Of a DNA stretch of 8,124 nt, positions 5,280 to 8,124 are shown piece after piece. The position numbers were made by a program, and so were the translations under genes. The notes beneath the pieces were generated by a model, which had not been told where the DNA came from, ran no database searches, and worked only from the letters and a program-made list of their open reading frames with translations. The stretch is from Bacteroidota bacterium (GTDB lineage: Bacteria > Bacteroidota > Bacteroidia > Flavobacteriales_F > PHOS-HE28), in assembly GCA_023418095.1 (NCBI GenBank), contig JAEZDL010000186.1, positions 1-8,124 on the forward strand, written 5' to 3'. Every line of letters starts with the position of its first letter. The stretch's first letter is position 1.

Positions 5280-6416
5280 ATGAAGATCGGGATCGTTTGT
5301 TACCCCACTTTCGGTGGAAGCGGCGTGGTGGCCACCGAACTGGGCATGGCCCTGGCCGCGAAAGGTCACGTCGTTCACTTCATCACCTACGATCGGCCGG
5401 TGCGATTGCGCAATCACCCGAACGTGTTCTACCACGAGGTGCGCGTAAGCGATTATCCGCTGTTCGATTACCAGCCGTATGAACTGGTGCTCACCAGCAA
5501 ACTGGTGGACGTTGCGCAATTCGAAGGGTTGGACCTGCTGCATGTGCATTATGCGATCCCGCACGCTTCCGCCGCCTGGATGGCGCAGAAGATCCTTGGT
5601 TCGAAAGGGATCAACCTGCCTTTCATCACCACGCTTCACGGCACGGATATCACGTTGGTGGGTCGTGATCCGAGCTTCGAGCCGGTGATCACCTTCAGCA
5701 TGGAGCACAGCGATGCGGTAACCGCCGTTTCAGAGAGCTTGAAGAAGGATACGTACGAGCATTTCCCGTTGCAGCGCGAGGTGCAGGTGATCCCCAATTT
5801 CGTGTGCATGCAGCAGTACGATCGCGAACCAGATCCGAAGTTGCGTGCGCGTTATGCACCGAACGGGGAGAAGCTGCTCGTTCACGTTTCCAACTTCCGG
5901 CCGGTGAAGCGCGTGGATGATGTGATCGGCATGTTCCGGATCTTGCGCGAACAGATGCCGGTGCGGTTGCTCATGATCGGCGATGGACCGGAACGGCAGC
6001 GGATCGAGGCGCAATGCCGCCATTCGGCGGCGTGTTCCGGAGGAGCGATCCAATTTCTTGGAAAAATGACCAGTCCGGAGAACATCGTTTCCAGTTGCGA
6101 TCTGTTCGTGTTGCCCAGTGAGAGCGAAAGCTTCGGGCTTGCGGCGCTGGAGGCGATGGCATGCGGCGTGCCCGTGGTAAGCACCGATACCGGCGGACTG
6201 CCAGAGGTGAACATCCACGGCGTAAGCGGATTGCTGAACCCTGTTGGCGATGTGGAGGCGATGGCTGGGAACGCGCGGATCATTCTTGAAGATGAGGTCT
6301 CACAGGCGCGATTCCGTGAAGGTGCGATCGAACAGGCTTCGCGCTATGATCTGAAGATCGTGCTCCCGCGCTATGAAGCATTGTATGAACAGGTGGTGGC
6401 GCAGGTGAACGTGTAA
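5280..6416 (+). CDS. bshA: N-acetyl-alpha-D-glucosaminyl L-malate synthase (bacillithiol synthesis)
   Basis: BshA is a cytoplasmic GT4 glycosyltransferase that joins GlcNAc from UDP-GlcNAc to L-malate, the first step to the low-molecular-weight thiol bacillithiol. The chain begins MKIGIVCYPTFGGSGVVATE, a strong signature of the family. Next come HGTD (120-123), SMEHSDAVTAVSESLKKDTY (140-159), a conserved block after VIPNF, SNFRPVKRVDDV (204-215), GDGPER (234-239), and the GT4 E-x7-E motif within ESESFGLAALEAMACGVPVV (E283 and E291). Length of 378 residues is typical. ATG 5280 is chosen because it gives the conserved N terminus and follows a TACCTTTG box; an in-frame start at 5181 would add 33 residues of repeat-derived sequence. 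Its stop shares a base with the next start (TAATG), so the two are likely translationally coupled. BshB and BshC are not in this window. Confidence 0.94.
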   Translation: MKIGIVCYPTFGGSGVVATELGMALAAKGHVVHFITYDRPVRLRNHPNVFYHEVRVSDYPLFDYQPYELVLTSKLVDVAQFEGLDLLHVHYAIPHASAAWMAQKILGSKGINLPFITTLHGTDITLVGRDPSFEPVITFSMEHSDAVTAVSESLKKDTYEHFPLQREVQVIPNFVCMQQYDREPDPKLRARYAPNGEKLLVHVSNFRPVKRVDDVIGMFRILREQMPVRLLMIGDGPERQRIEAQCRHSAACSGGAIQFLGKMTSPENIVSSCDLFVLPSESESFGLAALEAMACGVPVVSTDTGGLPEVNIHGVSGLLNPVGDVEAMAGNARIILEDEVSQARFREGAIEQASRYDLKIVLPRYEALYEQVVAQVNV

Positions 6417-6982
6417 TGAAGTTCATCAGCGAACGCGTCAGCATCGATCGGAGCGAGGATCGGTTCTCGGTGGTGATATCGCCACGACTTTCCCGGTTGA
6501 ACCAAACGCTGCTGGTGTCGTGGGTGCTTGCGTGGACCTTCTGTGGCGCGTATGTCCTTTATGAATGGCTGCGGCTTCCTTCCGGCGATCCGTTGCGGCA
6601 ATACCTGCTCGCATTTCTTGCCTTTTGGGCGTATTTCGAATTCACCGTGGTGCGTGTGCTGCTCTGGCGCTTGAAGGGATTCGAGATCTGGCGGATCAAG
6701 GGCGATCGGTTCACGATCAAGGACAGCATTCTCGGTTTTGGGAAAGCCCACGATTATTTCATCCAGAACATCCAGAAACTGGGATTGATCGAGATCGATG
6801 AGAGCTCGTGGAAGTGGCAGATGAACGAAAGTTTCTGGGTGATGGGAGGGGAGCGGATCGGTTTCGAGCACCTCGGAAAGAAGGTGGTGTTCGGCAAAGG
6901 CTTGACGAAGGAAGAGGCGGCGCAGATCCTTCCGATCCTGCAAAAAGCGCTTACCGAAGCGCGTAGGAAAGTGGATCAATAA
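6416..6982 (+). CDS. Two-helix membrane protein of unknown function
   Basis: This 188-residue protein has a short polar N terminus (1-29), two predicted membrane helices (about 31-50 and 62-84) and a cytoplasmic-looking C-terminal domain. That domain contains FEIWRIKGDRFTIKDSILGFGKAHDYF (residues 89-115), a tryptophan-rich strand (WKWQMNESFW, 132-141), EHLGKKVVFGKGL and a charged amphipathic helix at the end. The arrangement recalls small bacterial proteins in which two helices precede a PH-like beta domain, but I do not recognise a named family. It overlaps the bshA stop (TAATG), so it is probably cotranslated with bshA; whether it has any role in thiol metabolism is unknown. Its last 7 bp overlap the 3' end of the convergent CoA-transferase gene. 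Confidence 0.82.
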   Translation: MKFISERVSIDRSEDRFSVVISPRLSRLNQTLLVSWVLAWTFCGAYVLYEWLRLPSGDPLRQYLLAFLAFWAYFEFTVVRVLLWRLKGFEIWRIKGDRFTIKDSILGFGKAHDYFIQNIQKLGLIEIDESSWKWQMNESFWVMGGERIGFEHLGKKVVFGKGLTKEEAAQILPILQKALTEARRKVDQ

Positions 6983-8049
6983 GGCTCGATCGAGAATGCA
7001 TTTCCGCGGATGCGGCGCGTTGGCTTTCCATCGATCGGCTGTTCCAGGATCATCTCTTTCGCTGCGGATAGATCCATCACTTCATCGATAGTTCGCACAG
7101 CACCGGCCGGCACACCGGCCTTTTCCAGTTCGATCAACAGATCGCTTCTTCTTTTTGCGGCAATTTTTCCTTGAAGAAGAGAAGCGAGCTCGATCCGCGA
7201 TCGTACCCGATCGGTATTCGATCGGAAACGAAGATCAGCTGAGATCTCCGCTGCCCCGATCACTTCACAAAGTGCCCCGAATTGCCGATCGCTTCCAACG
7301 GCGAGGATCATTCTCTTCCCATCGGCACACACGAAGGTTTCGCCATACGGCGCAATGTTCGGGTGAAGCGTTCCGATCGGCCCAGCGACATGTCCGGCCA
7401 TGAGGAAATTGCTTGCCTGGTTGATCAGTCCGGCCAACGCGGCTTTTTCAAGCGAAACTTCAACATACGAGCCTTTGCCATTTCGTTCACGATGAAGCAG
7501 TGCGATCAAGATCCCTTCCTTCAATTGATGTGCAGCGAACACATCGATCAGGGCGATCGGAAGTTTCGCCAGGTGTTCGCGATCGGTGCCGGTCATACTG
7601 ATGTAGCCCGTTTCAGCCTGAAGCACCACATCATACGCAGGCCGATCGGGCTGATCGGCGAATCCCTTGATATGGCCGTGGATCAGTTTCGGGTTGATCT
7701 TTCGCAACCGATCGCGCGAAAGACCAAGCTTTTCAGCATCCGAAGGAAGGTGATTGCTGATCAACACATCGGCCTTTTCGATCAATCGATCGAATTCCGC
7801 CCGATCCGCTGGATCCTGCAGATCAAGGAAAACATGTTCCTTCCCCCAGTTCACGCTGCTGAAATAAGCGCTTATGGGTGAAGCGGGATCTTCGGATGGC
7901 AGCTTCCATTTGCGCGTTACATCGCCACCACTGCTCTTGTTCTCGATCTTGATCACCCGCGCACCGAGCTCGGCGAAATGCATGCCCACAGCGGGGCCGG
8001 CCAGCACAGCGGCGGTCTCGATCACTATCAGATCCTTAAAGAGATCCAT
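6976..8049 (-). CDS. CaiB/BaiF family (class III) CoA-transferase
   Basis: Class III CoA-transferases move CoA between carboxylic acids through an enzyme-bound anhydride; some relatives are alpha-methylacyl-CoA racemases. Motifs include IVIETAAVLAGPAVGMHFAE (8-27), GARVIKIE (29-36), the family block FADQPDRPAYDVVLQAETGY (130-149), IALIDV with D169 in the position expected for the catalytic aspartate, GKGSYVEVSL (191-200), the AP-Y motif PNIAPYGETF (230-239) and AGVPAGAV (311-318). At 357 residues it is somewhat shorter than the common 380-430, mainly at the C terminus. The substrate cannot be told from sequence. ATG 8049 is followed on its upstream side, after one base, by a heptamer array, so there is no room for a Shine-Dalgarno site. 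The gene holds 12 CGATCG hexamers, far more than any other here. Confidence 0.9.
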   Translation of the reverse strand: MDLFKDLIVIETAAVLAGPAVGMHFAELGARVIKIENKSSGGDVTRKWKLPSEDPASPISAYFSSVNWGKEHVFLDLQDPADRAEFDRLIEKADVLISNHLPSDAEKLGLSRDRLRKINPKLIHGHIKGFADQPDRPAYDVVLQAETGYISMTGTDREHLAKLPIALIDVFAAHQLKEGILIALLHRERNGKGSYVEVSLEKAALAGLINQASNFLMAGHVAGPIGTLHPNIAPYGETFVCADGKRMILAVGSDRQFGALCEVIGAAEISADLRFRSNTDRVRSRIELASLLQGKIAAKRRSDLLIELEKAGVPAGAVRTIDEVMDLSAAKEMILEQPIDGKPTRRIRGNAFSIEPY

Positions 8050-8050
8050 G

Positions 8051-8124
8051 GTTGACAGTTGTCAGTTGTTAGTTGTCAGGCAGGATCGGTATTTAATACT
8101 GACAACCGGCAACTATCAACTGAC
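8051..8124. repeat. Inverted arrays of GTTGTCA-type heptamers upstream of the CoA-transferase gene
   Basis: The left arm (8051-8078) is GTTGACA, GTTGTCA, GTTGTTA, GTTGTCA. After a 21-bp centre containing ATTTAATA, the right arm (8100-8124) carries the complementary units TGACAAC, CGGCAAC, TATCAAC and TGAC, running off the window. The arms can pair imperfectly as a hairpin. No TAnnTTTG promoter box is visible for the CoA-transferase in this stretch. Confidence 0.8.

Noticed and set aside
7282..7881. Plus-strand open frame of 199 codons opposite the CoA-transferase gene
   Set aside because: Antisense to a gene with clear class III CoA-transferase motifs, no promoter box, and a translation dominated by the CGATCG hexamers.

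Overview
The window looks like a chromosomal segment of a member of the Bacteroidota, probably in or near the Flavobacteriales. The evidence is a secreted protein with a C-terminal type IX secretion sorting domain, TAnnTTTG promoter boxes placed almost on the start codons, no clear Shine-Dalgarno sequences, a Na+-NQR locus followed by apbE, and bacillithiol synthesis by BshA. Coding GC content looks moderately high, which is unusual for many Flavobacteriales. I cannot name the species.

Layout from left to right: the last 30 codons of nqrE (+), complete nqrF (+) and an apbE-type flavin transferase lipoprotein (+). Convergent with apbE is a small lipoprotein gene (-), then a stretch at 2971-3220 holding tandem copies of the 3' end of the next gene, then that gene, a T9SS-sorted repeat protein (-). 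After it come a palindrome-rich element (4789-4883) and a small membrane protein with four cysteines (-). A divergent promoter region with two arrays of 7-bp repeats separates this from bshA (+). bshA overlaps a two-helix membrane protein (+), which converges with a CaiB/BaiF CoA-transferase (-). The window ends in inverted 7-bp repeats.

Functional links: NqrE and NqrF are subunits of the sodium-pumping NADH:quinone oxidoreductase. ApbE attaches FMN covalently to NqrB and NqrC. The 70-residue protein at 4888-5100 resembles the iron-delivery factor NqrM in size and layout, so the window may hold both maturation factors. bshA begins bacillithiol synthesis and is probably cotranscribed with the membrane protein after it.

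The most unusual features are: (1) successive copies of the T9SS gene's C-terminal coding tail, each ending in a stop codon, the two best-preserved differing only at synonymous sites; (2) the hexamer CGATCG about ten times more often than expected, in all frames, with almost half the copies in the CoA-transferase gene; (3) 7- or 8-bp tandem arrays, a different family in each of several intergenic gaps; (4) a terminator-like hairpin inside the first codons of apbE.
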